Positions 1 to 9,267 of a stretch of DNA of 39,464 nt are shown here, piece by piece. The stretch spans positions 1 to 39,464 of the IMG/VR virus record IMGVR_UViG_3300042691_032303; one strand, written 5' to 3'. Below the pieces are notes generated by a model. The model was not told the origin of the DNA. It saw only the letters and a list, made by a program, of their open reading frames with translations, and ran no database searches. The translations under genes were made by a program, and so were the position numbers. Every line of letters begins with the position of its first letter. Position 1 is the stretch's first letter. Source of the stretch: a virus.

Positions 1-49
1 TAGGACTAGGACTCGGGCTAGGACTCGGGCTAGGACTATGATAACTCAT
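1..49 (-). CDS. 5' end of a Ser-Pro-repeat protein (partial, leaves left edge)
   Basis: Seen: an ATG at 49-47 overlaps the TGA stop of the fibre-like gene (ATGA junction) and opens a frame reading MSYH followed by six Ser-Pro pairs up to the edge of the window. The Ser-Pro stretch is encoded by a 12-nt tandem repeat. Only 16 codons are visible, so the product cannot be named. Position next to fibre-type genes suggests a short structural or fibre-linked protein. The other frames of this strand meet TAG stops inside the repeat or lack a start. It probably belongs to the same late operon by translational coupling. Confidence 0.6.
   Translation of the reverse strand, partial: MSYHSPSPSPSPSPSP
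2..37. repeat. 12-nt tandem repeat (AGGACTCGGGCT) encoding Ser-Pro
   Basis: Two perfect copies of AGGACTCGGGCT occupy 8-19 and 20-31. A half copy AGGACT precedes them (2-7) and another follows (32-37). On the minus strand the repeat reads AGT CCT AGC CCG, that is Ser-Pro-Ser-Pro. It may continue beyond the left edge. Confidence 0.85.
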
Positions 50-1650
50 ATTTCAATTCTTAAAAATTTACTATTTAAATCTATTATCATTTTGCCATCG
101 GTTGATCTTATTACTCCCGATGTAATAGTTCCTGCGTTTTGAGATAAATCAGATAATGCGTTAGCACTAACAGATGAAACATCTATAGCCCCGCTTGACA
201 ATTCTCTTGATGTTATAGAATTAACTTGAATCTTACTTCCGGGAATTGAATTTCCTGCAATTTCTCTTTCTGTTATAGATCCTACTTGTATTTTTGAAGA
301 CGTAATACTATTGTCTGCAAGTTTTACTGAAGTAACAGAACCTGTAGATAATTCTCTTGTTGTAATTGTATTACTTACTAATATCGAACCAATTATAGTA
401 TTTGCAATAAACTTGTTTAAAGTAATAGAAGAATTTGCTAACTCTCTAGTTCCAACTTGTGCAGCATTTAATGCAATATTTTGAGCAGTTGTATTAGCTC
501 CGGGTGAGAATATCTGCCATTGAGATTTGTCTGGACTCAATATGTAAGTTACATTGCCTGTAATAATTAAATCGCCACCATTATAATAAGTAACATCCAT
601 TGGTAAGGATGATACTGTGTTTATTCTTGCAGTACCAGTGTTGCCTGCATATTGAGGAATGGTTTTCCATCCACCATCATAAATGTATAATCCTGCATCT
701 GTTCCCGTTTTTCTATAAAGTTCGCCTACATTTGCAGATGCGGGCAATGTATCACTAAAATTAATTCCTGTACCTGATCCTGAACTTGAAATATAATTTG
801 ATAATAATTCCCACGCTCCACTTATAAAAATATATACAGTGGATCCTACAACAACGGTTCTTCCTGAATAATTATTAGGATCTCCTACAGCAGGTAGCGA
901 TACTAATACATCCAGTCCAGAAGGAGCATTTGATGTAATTAAGCTAGACAATGTTTTCCATTGTCCGGACAAATACATGTATATTACTGCATTTGCCGTT
1001 TCATAGAAAGTGGTTCCTTCAGGGGCAACTGCTGGTCTTACAATACCGATTGATACTGCTTGATCTCCCCGGAATCTTACCCATCTTGAATCTGATCCAA
1101 CTGCTCTTGCAATTGTAGAATCTGCAGCCAATCCTGTTCCGTTTCCTACAGGATAACTAGAGTATATCCAAACATCTCCGTTATAGAATACAATTCTTCC
1201 TTGCGAATTTCCAATTGTAGGTAAAGCGGCAACTACAGGAATACCATTAACTGTAACAGTGGTATTTCCCGATCCAGTAGTTACAACAATATTTGCTGCA
1301 GACAAACCACCGGTAAAACTTGACAACTGCGCTAAAACATAATTTTCAGTAGATAGCTCTTCACCAAACCAAGTTAAAGAACCATTATCATTTAATATAA
1401 GAGAATCTTGATTGTTTAAACTAAATCCAATCTTCCCTGCATCATATCGATACATTCCGGTGTCTTTATCATTCGCCCAAGAATACCCGGGATTTAGTTT
1501 TGAGTCATCTCCTGGGGCATTATATTGTCCGCCTGTGTATAAAGAATTAAAATTATCATTTACTTTGATAAATGCGTCTCGTAATACATCCCCATCTCCA
1601 CCATTAGGAGTTCCAAGATTTACGTTTGATAAATTTTTATTTGTTGGCAT
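46..1650 (-). CDS. Fibre-type virion structural protein (534 aa)
   Basis: Probably a distal tail or baseplate fibre/whisker subunit. The N-terminal stretch around residues 25-40 (DAFIKVNDNFNSLY) is a motif I associate with structural proteins of marine T4-like phages. The middle (about 150-390) holds degenerate repeats of about 50-60 residues with a pattern of LP, Y, G, VY and I/Y-x-G-x-W. The C-terminal part (about 395-500) has short Ser/Ile-rich repeats such as NSIT-SSKIQVGSIT and REL, resembling trimeric beta fibre shafts. No enzymatic motif is visible. It starts 5 nt after the stop of the 67-aa gene and its stop overlaps the next start. It sits where T4 has genes 9-12 but does not look like any of them. 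The exact role is unknown. Confidence 0.7.
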   Translation of the reverse strand: MPTNKNLSNVNLGTPNGGDGDVLRDAFIKVNDNFNSLYTGGQYNAPGDDSKLNPGYSWANDKDTGMYRYDAGKIGFSLNNQDSLILNDNGSLTWFGEELSTENYVLAQLSSFTGGLSAANIVVTTGSGNTTVTVNGIPVVAALPTIGNSQGRIVFYNGDVWIYSSYPVGNGTGLAADSTIARAVGSDSRWVRFRGDQAVSIGIVRPAVAPEGTTFYETANAVIYMYLSGQWKTLSSLITSNAPSGLDVLVSLPAVGDPNNYSGRTVVVGSTVYIFISGAWELLSNYISSSGSGTGINFSDTLPASANVGELYRKTGTDAGLYIYDGGWKTIPQYAGNTGTARINTVSSLPMDVTYYNGGDLIITGNVTYILSPDKSQWQIFSPGANTTAQNIALNAAQVGTRELANSSITLNKFIANTIIGSILVSNTITTRELSTGSVTSVKLADNSITSSKIQVGSITEREIAGNSIPGSKIQVNSITSRELSSGAIDVSSVSANALSDLSQNAGTITSGVIRSTDGKMIIDLNSKFLRIEI

Positions 1651-1655
1651 GATTC

Positions 1656-1859
1656 TTAACTTACCTTAAGATGGGTTTTAATTGCTTCTATCTCAGCTCT
1701 TAACATATTTATTTCGTCTTGCATTGACTGAATTTGTTTGGTTTGTTTCTTTTTTTGTTTATATTCTCGTAATGCAGCTAAATCCGTATTTAATATCGCA
1801 GAAGATATTGCATCCTTCACAAACCCAGGTTCATTTTCAATAGGAATATATGTATTCAT
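1656..1859 (-). CDS. Small coiled-coil virion-operon protein (67 aa)
   Basis: Not recognised by name. The N-terminal 30 residues are polar (MNTYIPIENEPGF). The C-terminal half (about 30-65) is a clear amphipathic, charged coiled coil ending near EIEAIKTHLKVS. The start codon overlaps the stop of the upstream 568-aa gene (TAATG), and the next gene begins 5 nt after its stop, so it is translationally coupled inside the late tail operon. A small helical connector or fibre chaperone is possible, but that is inference. The frame is strongly supported by the tight packing with its neighbours. Confidence 0.7.
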   Translation of the reverse strand: MNTYIPIENEPGFVKDAISSAILNTDLAALREYKQKKKQTKQIQSMQDEINMLRAEIEAIKTHLKVS

Positions 1860-3565
1860 TAAATTAAAGATACTGCAGATAAAGATTGTAATTTTGCTTG
1901 ATAAACAGGATCGTTTGAATAAAATACAACTTTAACTTGATATGTTGCAAAATCTTCAAATTTAGCAACAGTAGTTCCGTCGTTTACTGTATATCCTAAG
2001 TCTGGTTCAAGAATTCTATAAATCTCTTCACTATAAACTTCTTCCACTCCCGCAAAAGTTTTTACGTCGGGATCAACTAATGGCATTTTTACCCAATATT
2101 TATCATATATTCCATTGGTTACAGATTTATCATTTTTAGATAATACTCGACAAAATACTTCAACGTCTGTTCCAACCTGTCGGCTTACGTTAATTTTAAC
2201 TTCTAATCCTGTAGAATCAAATCCATTTGCCAATGCTACAGGTTTACTAATATATCTAGCAGCGGCTAATCCTCCGGATGGTTTTAATTCACTTGCTGAA
2301 ATATCTTCAGTAAATTCTTCAATAAATGTTTTAAATACTTGTGCATGTAATAATTGTTTATCTATCATTGGACTAACATCTCTAGATTTTGATGTAATTT
2401 CAATTTCTAAATTAACATCTCCTTCTTCTTTTATTACTTGTCTTCCCGTTAAATCTGCATTTAGTCCCGGCTGTATTTCTTGAACTAAAGATTTATTTCT
2501 AGATCCCGCAGATGTTGTTTGTAGTCTATATTTAACTGATGCAGTATCTGCAAAATCTATTGCAGTAGATAACAATCGTAATCTATTATATTCTATAGTT
2601 GAATCTGTTAATGGTAAAGATTTTGCTTCAACTATAACCGTTCCCGTTTCAAAAACTGCTTTTCTAAGGATAAAGGTTAAATCTTCGTTATCTGTTCCTA
2701 CCCAATTTCCCGTATTTTGTGCTTTAAATAATCTACCGGCAAAAGATTGTTTTACTGTTTTACCATTTCCGTTAGTTGCACTTAATAAACTATATCTTCC
2801 AGATTTCGTTAAGACGCAAAATGCCCATTCGCCTGGTCTTAAGTATATAGCATGTTGAAACGTAAAATTTGTAGCGGGTGCTTTACCCGAAACTGGGTCA
2901 AATACACCTATGTCTGAAGAATCTAATAAAGTGAAACTTCCTGATAATACTTCAGTTGTAGATGGAGTTCCATTTATAACTTGTCTCAACTCTACTGCCA
3001 ATGGATACACAGGATCTTTTTCATATACAAACAAAGTTACGCCCGTTAGATATAGACCAAGAGGATATTTAACAGGATCAACGATAAAAGTTTGAGCTAA
3101 AGGATCTAATCTTAATTGAGTTGTATTAACTTCTAAAGTATTTCCGAGCGGACTTGTTTTTATTTTTTCTGTAGTTCTTAGAGAAATTGTTCCTGCAACT
3201 TCTGTATTTACAAGATTTAATCCATGGTTATAGAAAGTTGCTTCAGACATATATTTAGAATTTTCAACTCCAGTTGAACTGTCAGAAAAAGTTAATATTA
3301 TTTCACCAACTAAAAATTTGTATCTACCATCTGAGCTTGGAATATACAACCAACCTAAAGCATTTCCTAATTGATTTGTTACAATCGGATCTCCTATATT
3401 TGCATTTGCAATCGCAGGTGCACAAAATGATGTAATATCGACACCATTACAATAAATATAAATTCTTGTATTTGGAGGCATTTGAGTTACTGCGAACCGC
3501 ATCAACTCTTCCCCCGCATACATTTGATTTAATTTAGATGTTTCTCCAGTTAAATTGGTAGCCAT
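1859..3565 (-). CDS. Baseplate/fibre structural protein (568 aa)
   Basis: A large beta-rich protein without enzyme motifs, in the late tail operon between the DUF4815/S74 protein and the small coiled-coil protein. The N-terminus (MATNLTGETSKLNQMYAGEE) and the segments LAQTFIVDP (about 155) and LRPGEWAFCVLTKSGRYSL (about 245) resemble conserved structural proteins of cyanophages and pelagiphages. I know of no solved function for that group. It starts 5 nt after the upstream stop. By position it could replace T4 gp10/gp11, a baseplate part that anchors short fibres. That assignment is inference. Confidence 0.7.
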   Translation of the reverse strand: MATNLTGETSKLNQMYAGEELMRFAVTQMPPNTRIYIYCNGVDITSFCAPAIANANIGDPIVTNQLGNALGWLYIPSSDGRYKFLVGEIILTFSDSSTGVENSKYMSEATFYNHGLNLVNTEVAGTISLRTTEKIKTSPLGNTLEVNTTQLRLDPLAQTFIVDPVKYPLGLYLTGVTLFVYEKDPVYPLAVELRQVINGTPSTTEVLSGSFTLLDSSDIGVFDPVSGKAPATNFTFQHAIYLRPGEWAFCVLTKSGRYSLLSATNGNGKTVKQSFAGRLFKAQNTGNWVGTDNEDLTFILRKAVFETGTVIVEAKSLPLTDSTIEYNRLRLLSTAIDFADTASVKYRLQTTSAGSRNKSLVQEIQPGLNADLTGRQVIKEEGDVNLEIEITSKSRDVSPMIDKQLLHAQVFKTFIEEFTEDISASELKPSGGLAAARYISKPVALANGFDSTGLEVKINVSRQVGTDVEVFCRVLSKNDKSVTNGIYDKYWVKMPLVDPDVKTFAGVEEVYSEEIYRILEPDLGYTVNDGTTVAKFEDFATYQVKVVFYSNDPVYQAKLQSLSAVSLI

Positions 3566-3570
3566 TTATT

Positions 3571-6500
3571 TTAATTCCTGTTAATTCCGATTAGTGAATA
3601 ATTTACCACTTTATATCCGTTTTCCATACTAATTGCATTTGGATATACTTTTTCAACTTCGTGGGCCAATACGCCATGGAATACTCCATGTCCTGCCATA
3701 GGAAGATCTTTAAATTCTTTCTTATATTCAAATTTATATATGTTAATTCCTGAATGTAATTTTGCTACAAACACTATGTTTTCTTTCATAGTAGCATCTG
3801 AGAACCATTTCTTAAGTGTGTTGCCTACATTTTTTACAGTATTCGTTACAACATTAACAACACCTTTAACAGCTCCTGTAACAACATTAACAGCTCCTTT
3901 AACAACATCGCCAACAAATTTAGTCACACCTGGGGCAATGGCATCTACAACATAATAAATTGCAATTGCAGCAGCCACGTATGGTATAGCTCCTGCCAGT
4001 GTGGTTACACTACTTGCACCTATCCATCCTGCAACTGCGTTGGATGCACCTACAATGACACCCGCAACTGCCCCCGCAACGGTACCTACAGCAGTGGCTA
4101 TCGCCCCTCCTACGGTTACAAGTGCAGCTTTTGCCGATGCAAGAATTACCCCTTGTACTCCTGCAACCCCCGCAAAGTAGTTAAAGACTGTCAATCCTGC
4201 TACTGCCAATCCTGCAGCTATAAGACCAAATTGCCATGCATTTATTTTAAAACTATTTCTTTTACTAATAGTAGCTCTACCCCGTCTGTCATCAATTCCG
4301 CCAGGATTTGGATTTATAAAACCATTTGCTTCAGTTTGGTTAATAAAAACTTCCTCTGTATATTTTGCAGTAATTAAATCATTAAATAAACTATAATTAG
4401 ATGCGGATGTTAGTTTTAATTCTATTTGATATGCTGCATATAAAGCATAACAAGAACCTTCTGTTGTAGATATTGCTATATTAAAGTTAGGATTTTCCAA
4501 ATCTGCTTTACTAAAATCATTAAAGTTTTCTACGAGTATGCCGGATTTTAATAAAGTATCCCCATTGTCGTTAACAATTTGTGCTTTTAGATTTGCGATT
4601 TCTACGGATTGAATTCTAATAGCTTTATCTAAAGCGATAGTTGTTTTTTCAATTTTAGCAATATCTCTCATAGTAAAACGTTTATTATCTTCATATTCTA
4701 TATTAACCTCAAATGCAGATGAAGCGTATGGAGGAACAGTCAATGTTGCGATTGCTAGTCTAGTCTTATCTTCCACTTCATTTTTTGTATCTGGAGTATT
4801 TTGTTCCACTCCAGTTTCTACATATAATTTATTATATGGAGAATCAAAGTTTACAGCATCTCTTGATATGAAAAGTCTATCTATTCTACCCAAATAATAT
4901 GTTACATCTGCTTCCGTGTTTATGAAAGATGTTGGAAATATGGCGGTTTCAAAATTTAAATAATCACTGCCATTAATTCTTTTTGGTCTAAAATCTAAAC
5001 AATCTCTTAAAACATATTCTTTAGAATCAATTACAGATTTATACGTACCTATACTTGAATAATATTCTGACGGATATGAATCTACAGTACAAGGACCATC
5101 TCCATTGTGTGTAAAGTAATCATATGTTACCAATACATTTCCTGGGATCGATGCAGTTGATCCAATATACTTTATATATCCATGATCATACCAACCATCT
5201 TTTTGCCCATCTGATATTACAAAACTGGTATCAATTGTAGAATTTACTCTTGCCCATACATTAGTATTTAGAATTGAAGTATTAGACGAAGGCGCAATTG
5301 CAAGATATAATAACCCGTTATCTATCACATAGTTATTGTAATTATATGATAAATTAGATTGCCATTTTCCTAAGAAATTACTTGTATTTGCTAGTTTATA
5401 AATTCCGTGAAAGGTAGATACATCTGAAATTTTTAAACTATAATCTATTTCCGGTGTAGTTACATTTACAAACTGGTATGCATCTGTTATAAGAGTTTTT
5501 ACTCTAGGAGTTAAATTATCAGATTCAACTAAAAATTCTATATCCGCTAATCCCGTAAAAGAAGAATCTCCTAAATTAATAGATGCAATAGTAGAATCTG
5601 CAGAAATAGTAACAGACCCCTGTTCAAAATTAAATATTCCGTATTTGACTGCGCTTGTTGCCCCAGATTTTACAGAAACAATAAAGTTTGTTCTTGCCGT
5701 ACTTGCAACAATCGAACCATCTCCTAAAGGAAAAGATTCAGGATAAGACAATGTCTTTGTATATATTCCGGAATTAAATATTGCATTTCTAATAACTCTA
5801 GAATAAGTTGTTTTTAAGGTTTTTACATTTTTTAAATATTTTTTAGTTCCTATTGGAAATATTAAAGCATCAGATGGTCTAGGATCTACTACAAGAAGAT
5901 TTTGAGAATCATCTAATCCTTGGGAAGACACATTTGCGTAAAAGAAAGGAGCAGCATATGTTGCTGAAGTATAATGAGAAGTTGAATAATTATTAACTCC
6001 TATGATACTTTTAACTTTTCTTACGTTCAATAATCCATCTGAAAAAGGACTTCCATTTATAACTTCATAAAACGCTTTGGTGGTTGATAATAATCTAGTA
6101 TAATCCGAAGAACCACTATTACTTAATATACTTTCTGCAAATCTCTTTTTAGTTTTTGATATATCTTTTCCGTCAATTATTGCCCATTGTTTATACCAAT
6201 ATGCAACTTCATCTACACCTGGTTCTCTGTATAAAGCATATGTTGGAGTATTTGCAACCCCATAATTTCCTAAAAAAGTATTTGCTGCAGGTGAAGAATA
6301 AAATATACTTGCAATATATTGTCCATCTGCTGAAGGGATACCATATTTTACACTCCATGCTTCCCAACTTGCAGGGGCTTCTCTAACTAATGAAAAATTG
6401 TGATAAAATAATTTAAGTTGTGTTACTGCATTTCCTAAAGAACTATCATATTCTAAATTTTTAAATACTAATGTTCCTATTTTTGTATTTGCAGCATTCG

Positions 6501-7950
6501 CAGCAGTAGGGTTTGTTACATTGTGCATTTCTAAATAGATTTCACCCTGCGTCAATGTTTCAGGTTTTGGTATAATCATATTACCACCTTGAATATTGAC
6601 ATCCGTTATTCTAAGATAATTTCCCTGAGTTGTTGTAATATTATAATTAGTTTTTGTTTCTGTAGTTATTGGTTTTGGAATTTCTATTTCTGTTGAAGAG
6701 GTTGTTGTGACTTCCTTACCACCAATATAAGCTTTACCGCCAGACACACTAAATCTAAGTGAAGGATCATTATCATACGTAGAAATGGGAGATATAATAA
6801 AATCTTTAACTACATAGTTTCCAGATTCATCATACGTTCTTGATTCTAATTCTTTTCTAATTTCTGTGGAAGTATTAATGTCTGCAACATATTCAATCTG
6901 ACCTTTTTTGAATGTAAGCAATGGAATAATATTTTCTGTAGTATCTGCTTTACTTTCTGTAGTTAAATCAAAACTTGCTAAAGATAAATTTATTTTTAAT
7001 CTATCTGCACCTGGGGCAAAATAGTTAGAACTTCCTATTGCAGGATCAAGTAATGAGGAATCATCTGCACTAGTAACAACTGATTCTGTTACAAATAAAC
7101 CTATAGCTTTTGAAGGACTTCCTGTATTTTTATCTGGTACTATTTTTTCTAGATTTGTACGAACCAAATATCCATTTTTATAAAAATACGCAATGTCTTG
7201 AATAACGATTAAAGTCGGACACGTTGAATCTTTTGAGTATTGAATATTTTCGTTAGCTATAGATACTCCTGGTGCAACATCTATTTCAATTTCTACAGGA
7301 CTTATAACAGCAGTCACGTATATATTTTTAGATATTGCAGGATGTATTAGACGATCTCCTACTTCTATTAGTGTGGTAGGATTGGATAATGAAATTACTT
7401 TAGAAAATGAACTAGTGCTAGAACTTGCATTTTTTATTATATTCAATTCTACAGATGCTGTAAGAGTAGTTCCGCTATTATTCAAAGCTTCTGTAAAAGT
7501 GTCATAAAAATATAACGTATCTTTTTCTGGAAATATACCATTATTGGCATCATTAAATCTTTTTAAACTAATAACAATAGATGGTAAATCCCCAATATCA
7601 GGATCGTTTTTTTCAAAAACAAATTCTACAAGACCAACAATATCTGTATTTTCACTAGTAACGTATTTATCTTTAAATAAAGACAAGTTTATAGTAGCAC
7701 CCGTTATATCTTTTTCGTTTAGTCTTATAGTTCTTGCATCAAGATTAACACTTGGTTTAGCGCCCGTTACTTTTTGTCCGTCCGTATATAAGTAGTCCCC
7801 AATCCTTTTAATTTGATTTTGAAAGATTGTTTGTGTTTGGTTTAATTCTCGGGATTGTATAGCAACACCGGGTTTATATAAAACTTTATAATAGTTTTTG
7901 TCCTCAGTGTAATCATCAAAATATGGTGATATGCTTGTGTCGATTGCCAT
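3571..7950 (-). CDS. Giant DUF4815 tail protein with C-terminal S74 chaperone (1459 aa)
   Basis: The N-terminus (residues 1-65: ISPYFDDY, YKPGVAIQSRELNQTQTIFQNQIKRIGD) is the hallmark of the DUF4815 phage tail family. A long beta-rich body follows. Residues about 1236-1383 form an unusual Ala/Gly/Val-rich hydrophobic region with glycine-zipper character, ending in three 11-residue amphipathic repeats (VKGAVNVV, VKGVVNVV, VKNVGNTL). From S1384 the sequence SDATMKENI begins a peptidase S74 intramolecular chaperone domain, and LAHEVEKVYPNAI is its conserved second motif. In this family a Ser with a Lys five residues later does autocleavage after trimerisation, and S1384/K1389 fit. It is likely a trimeric fibre or spike in the place of T4 gp10/gp12. 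Confidence 0.8.
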   Translation of the reverse strand: MAIDTSISPYFDDYTEDKNYYKVLYKPGVAIQSRELNQTQTIFQNQIKRIGDYLYTDGQKVTGAKPSVNLDARTIRLNEKDITGATINLSLFKDKYVTSENTDIVGLVEFVFEKNDPDIGDLPSIVISLKRFNDANNGIFPEKDTLYFYDTFTEALNNSGTTLTASVELNIIKNASSSTSSFSKVISLSNPTTLIEVGDRLIHPAISKNIYVTAVISPVEIEIDVAPGVSIANENIQYSKDSTCPTLIVIQDIAYFYKNGYLVRTNLEKIVPDKNTGSPSKAIGLFVTESVVTSADDSSLLDPAIGSSNYFAPGADRLKINLSLASFDLTTESKADTTENIIPLLTFKKGQIEYVADINTSTEIRKELESRTYDESGNYVVKDFIISPISTYDNDPSLRFSVSGGKAYIGGKEVTTTSSTEIEIPKPITTETKTNYNITTTQGNYLRITDVNIQGGNMIIPKPETLTQGEIYLEMHNVTNPTAANAANTKIGTLVFKNLEYDSSLGNAVTQLKLFYHNFSLVREAPASWEAWSVKYGIPSADGQYIASIFYSSPAANTFLGNYGVANTPTYALYREPGVDEVAYWYKQWAIIDGKDISKTKKRFAESILSNSGSSDYTRLLSTTKAFYEVINGSPFSDGLLNVRKVKSIIGVNNYSTSHYTSATYAAPFFYANVSSQGLDDSQNLLVVDPRPSDALIFPIGTKKYLKNVKTLKTTYSRVIRNAIFNSGIYTKTLSYPESFPLGDGSIVASTARTNFIVSVKSGATSAVKYGIFNFEQGSVTISADSTIASINLGDSSFTGLADIEFLVESDNLTPRVKTLITDAYQFVNVTTPEIDYSLKISDVSTFHGIYKLANTSNFLGKWQSNLSYNYNNYVIDNGLLYLAIAPSSNTSILNTNVWARVNSTIDTSFVISDGQKDGWYDHGYIKYIGSTASIPGNVLVTYDYFTHNGDGPCTVDSYPSEYYSSIGTYKSVIDSKEYVLRDCLDFRPKRINGSDYLNFETAIFPTSFINTEADVTYYLGRIDRLFISRDAVNFDSPYNKLYVETGVEQNTPDTKNEVEDKTRLAIATLTVPPYASSAFEVNIEYEDNKRFTMRDIAKIEKTTIALDKAIRIQSVEIANLKAQIVNDNGDTLLKSGILVENFNDFSKADLENPNFNIAISTTEGSCYALYAAYQIELKLTSASNYSLFNDLITAKYTEEVFINQTEANGFINPNPGGIDDRRGRATISKRNSFKINAWQFGLIAAGLAVAGLTVFNYFAGVAGVQGVILASAKAALVTVGGAIATAVGTVAGAVAGVIVGASNAVAGWIGASSVTTLAGAIPYVAAAIAIYYVVDAIAPGVTKFVGDVVKGAVNVVTGAVKGVVNVVTNTVKNVGNTLKKWFSDATMKENIVFVAKLHSGINIYKFEYKKEFKDLPMAGHGVFHGVLAHEVEKVYPNAISMENGYKVVNYSLIGINRN

Positions 7951-7959
7951 TCTTTTTCC

Positions 7960-9258
7960 TTAAAATTCTATTACAAGGTGTAAATTATCTGTTTGATTTG
8001 TTGATCTAACAACAGGCGTTCTATTCTCAATATAATAAATGTCGCCTTGCCCGGCAATAACTTCAGATTGTAATGGAGATACAACTTGCCCCGTCGCACC
8101 CGATTTTTTACCGATTACAAACTCATTTGTATTAAACTTAGTGTAGTTTTCAGTTAAATCAAAAGATCTAATAAATTTAATATATCCATTGCCCGATGTT
8201 ATATTAGAAGTAACAATATATGCATTTGCTAAACTTGTACTACCCTCAATAAATTCATTTTGTAAAAAGGTACCGTTAACATTACTTAAATATATACCCG
8301 ACAAGGAGTTTAACGTTGCGGCATTTGCTATGTTATTATATACATCTATTGGGTTGCGAATTATTCCTATTTTTCTATATGAGAAACTTCCTGGGAAATC
8401 TCCAAATCCCTCATTATATTCTGTTTTTGTATTAATCATTAATCTATGAGAACCAAGCTCAGATATTGAATCATATCCATGTCCATTAATGGGACTAACT
8501 ATAACTTCAATGTTTGCATACTTGCCAGTTCCTATATTATCTAGGATTTTTGCTTTTGCATATCTATAATTTTTGCCTATATTAGTATAGTTAAAATCAT
8601 ATAATACTCCTAAATTGAACTTAGGATTTATTAATGCATTTGCTCCATCTCCTTGTATTTCTATGGTAGTGGATGTAGGATAATCTATGCCACCATTTAA
8701 AATTTTAATTTGTTCAATTGCCCCACCTTTAGCACTAAGATACACATCTAAATCTGTCAAAACTGGCATCCAATTATTTGTTAAAAATTTTAGTCTGAAG
8801 CCGGTAGTAATATTATAAAGAAACTTCCATCTGTAATTATCGGAAAGTGTTATAATATCTAAACTTCTTCCCGTTGGTTCAGCTATAGATGGTGCCCGAT
8901 TATTATTGCTAATACACTTATAGACATTTAATTCCGAAGTTAAAACATAAAAAGATTTATTATAAAGATTTTCATCTTTATTATTGTATTCCTCGTATGT
9001 TGTACCATATGTCCAATCAATTCTTTTAACAACGTGAACAATATTTTCAGGAAGTATTCTTTTTAAACTAATCATTTCATCCCAAATTTTTGTAATGTTT
9101 TCTTGGCTGTCTACGGGCTCTGGAATATTTGTATCATCTGCCCAATCGTTGGGTCTTGCCAAAAACATATACAAAGAATTTCCGCTAGATAGGGAAATAC
9201 TATCTATAAAATTTTTGGAATTGTTTATCTTTAATTGATTAGTTACTATATTAGGCAT
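7960..9258 (-). CDS. 8: Baseplate wedge protein gp8
   Basis: A homologue of T4 gp8, a dimeric component of the baseplate wedge that binds gp7 and gp10. Seen: the C-terminus IYYIENRTPVVRSTNQTDNLHL matches the T4 gp8 ending IYMENRPPIIMAMDQTEE. The N-terminal region keeps the gp8 pattern of SGNSLYMFLARPNDWADD, then a W-D-E-M segment, LPENIVHVVKRIDW and Y-R-W-K-F-L-Y. The IGIIRNPIDVY stretch matches ISIITNPLEA of T4. It is longer than T4 gp8 (432 versus 334 aa), with extra beta-rich sequence around residues 180-270. It directly follows the two gp7-like genes, as in T4 (6-7-8). Confidence 0.85.
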   Translation of the reverse strand: MPNIVTNQLKINNSKNFIDSISLSSGNSLYMFLARPNDWADDTNIPEPVDSQENITKIWDEMISLKRILPENIVHVVKRIDWTYGTTYEEYNNKDENLYNKSFYVLTSELNVYKCISNNNRAPSIAEPTGRSLDIITLSDNYRWKFLYNITTGFRLKFLTNNWMPVLTDLDVYLSAKGGAIEQIKILNGGIDYPTSTTIEIQGDGANALINPKFNLGVLYDFNYTNIGKNYRYAKAKILDNIGTGKYANIEVIVSPINGHGYDSISELGSHRLMINTKTEYNEGFGDFPGSFSYRKIGIIRNPIDVYNNIANAATLNSLSGIYLSNVNGTFLQNEFIEGSTSLANAYIVTSNITSGNGYIKFIRSFDLTENYTKFNTNEFVIGKKSGATGQVVSPLQSEVIAGQGDIYYIENRTPVVRSTNQTDNLHLVIEF

Positions 9259-9267
9259 ATTAATTAT

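Noticed and set aside
2115-2483. Plus-strand 122-codon open frame
   Set aside because: It is a shadow of the 568-aa structural gene, with Ser/Thr/Leu composition typical of antisense frames.
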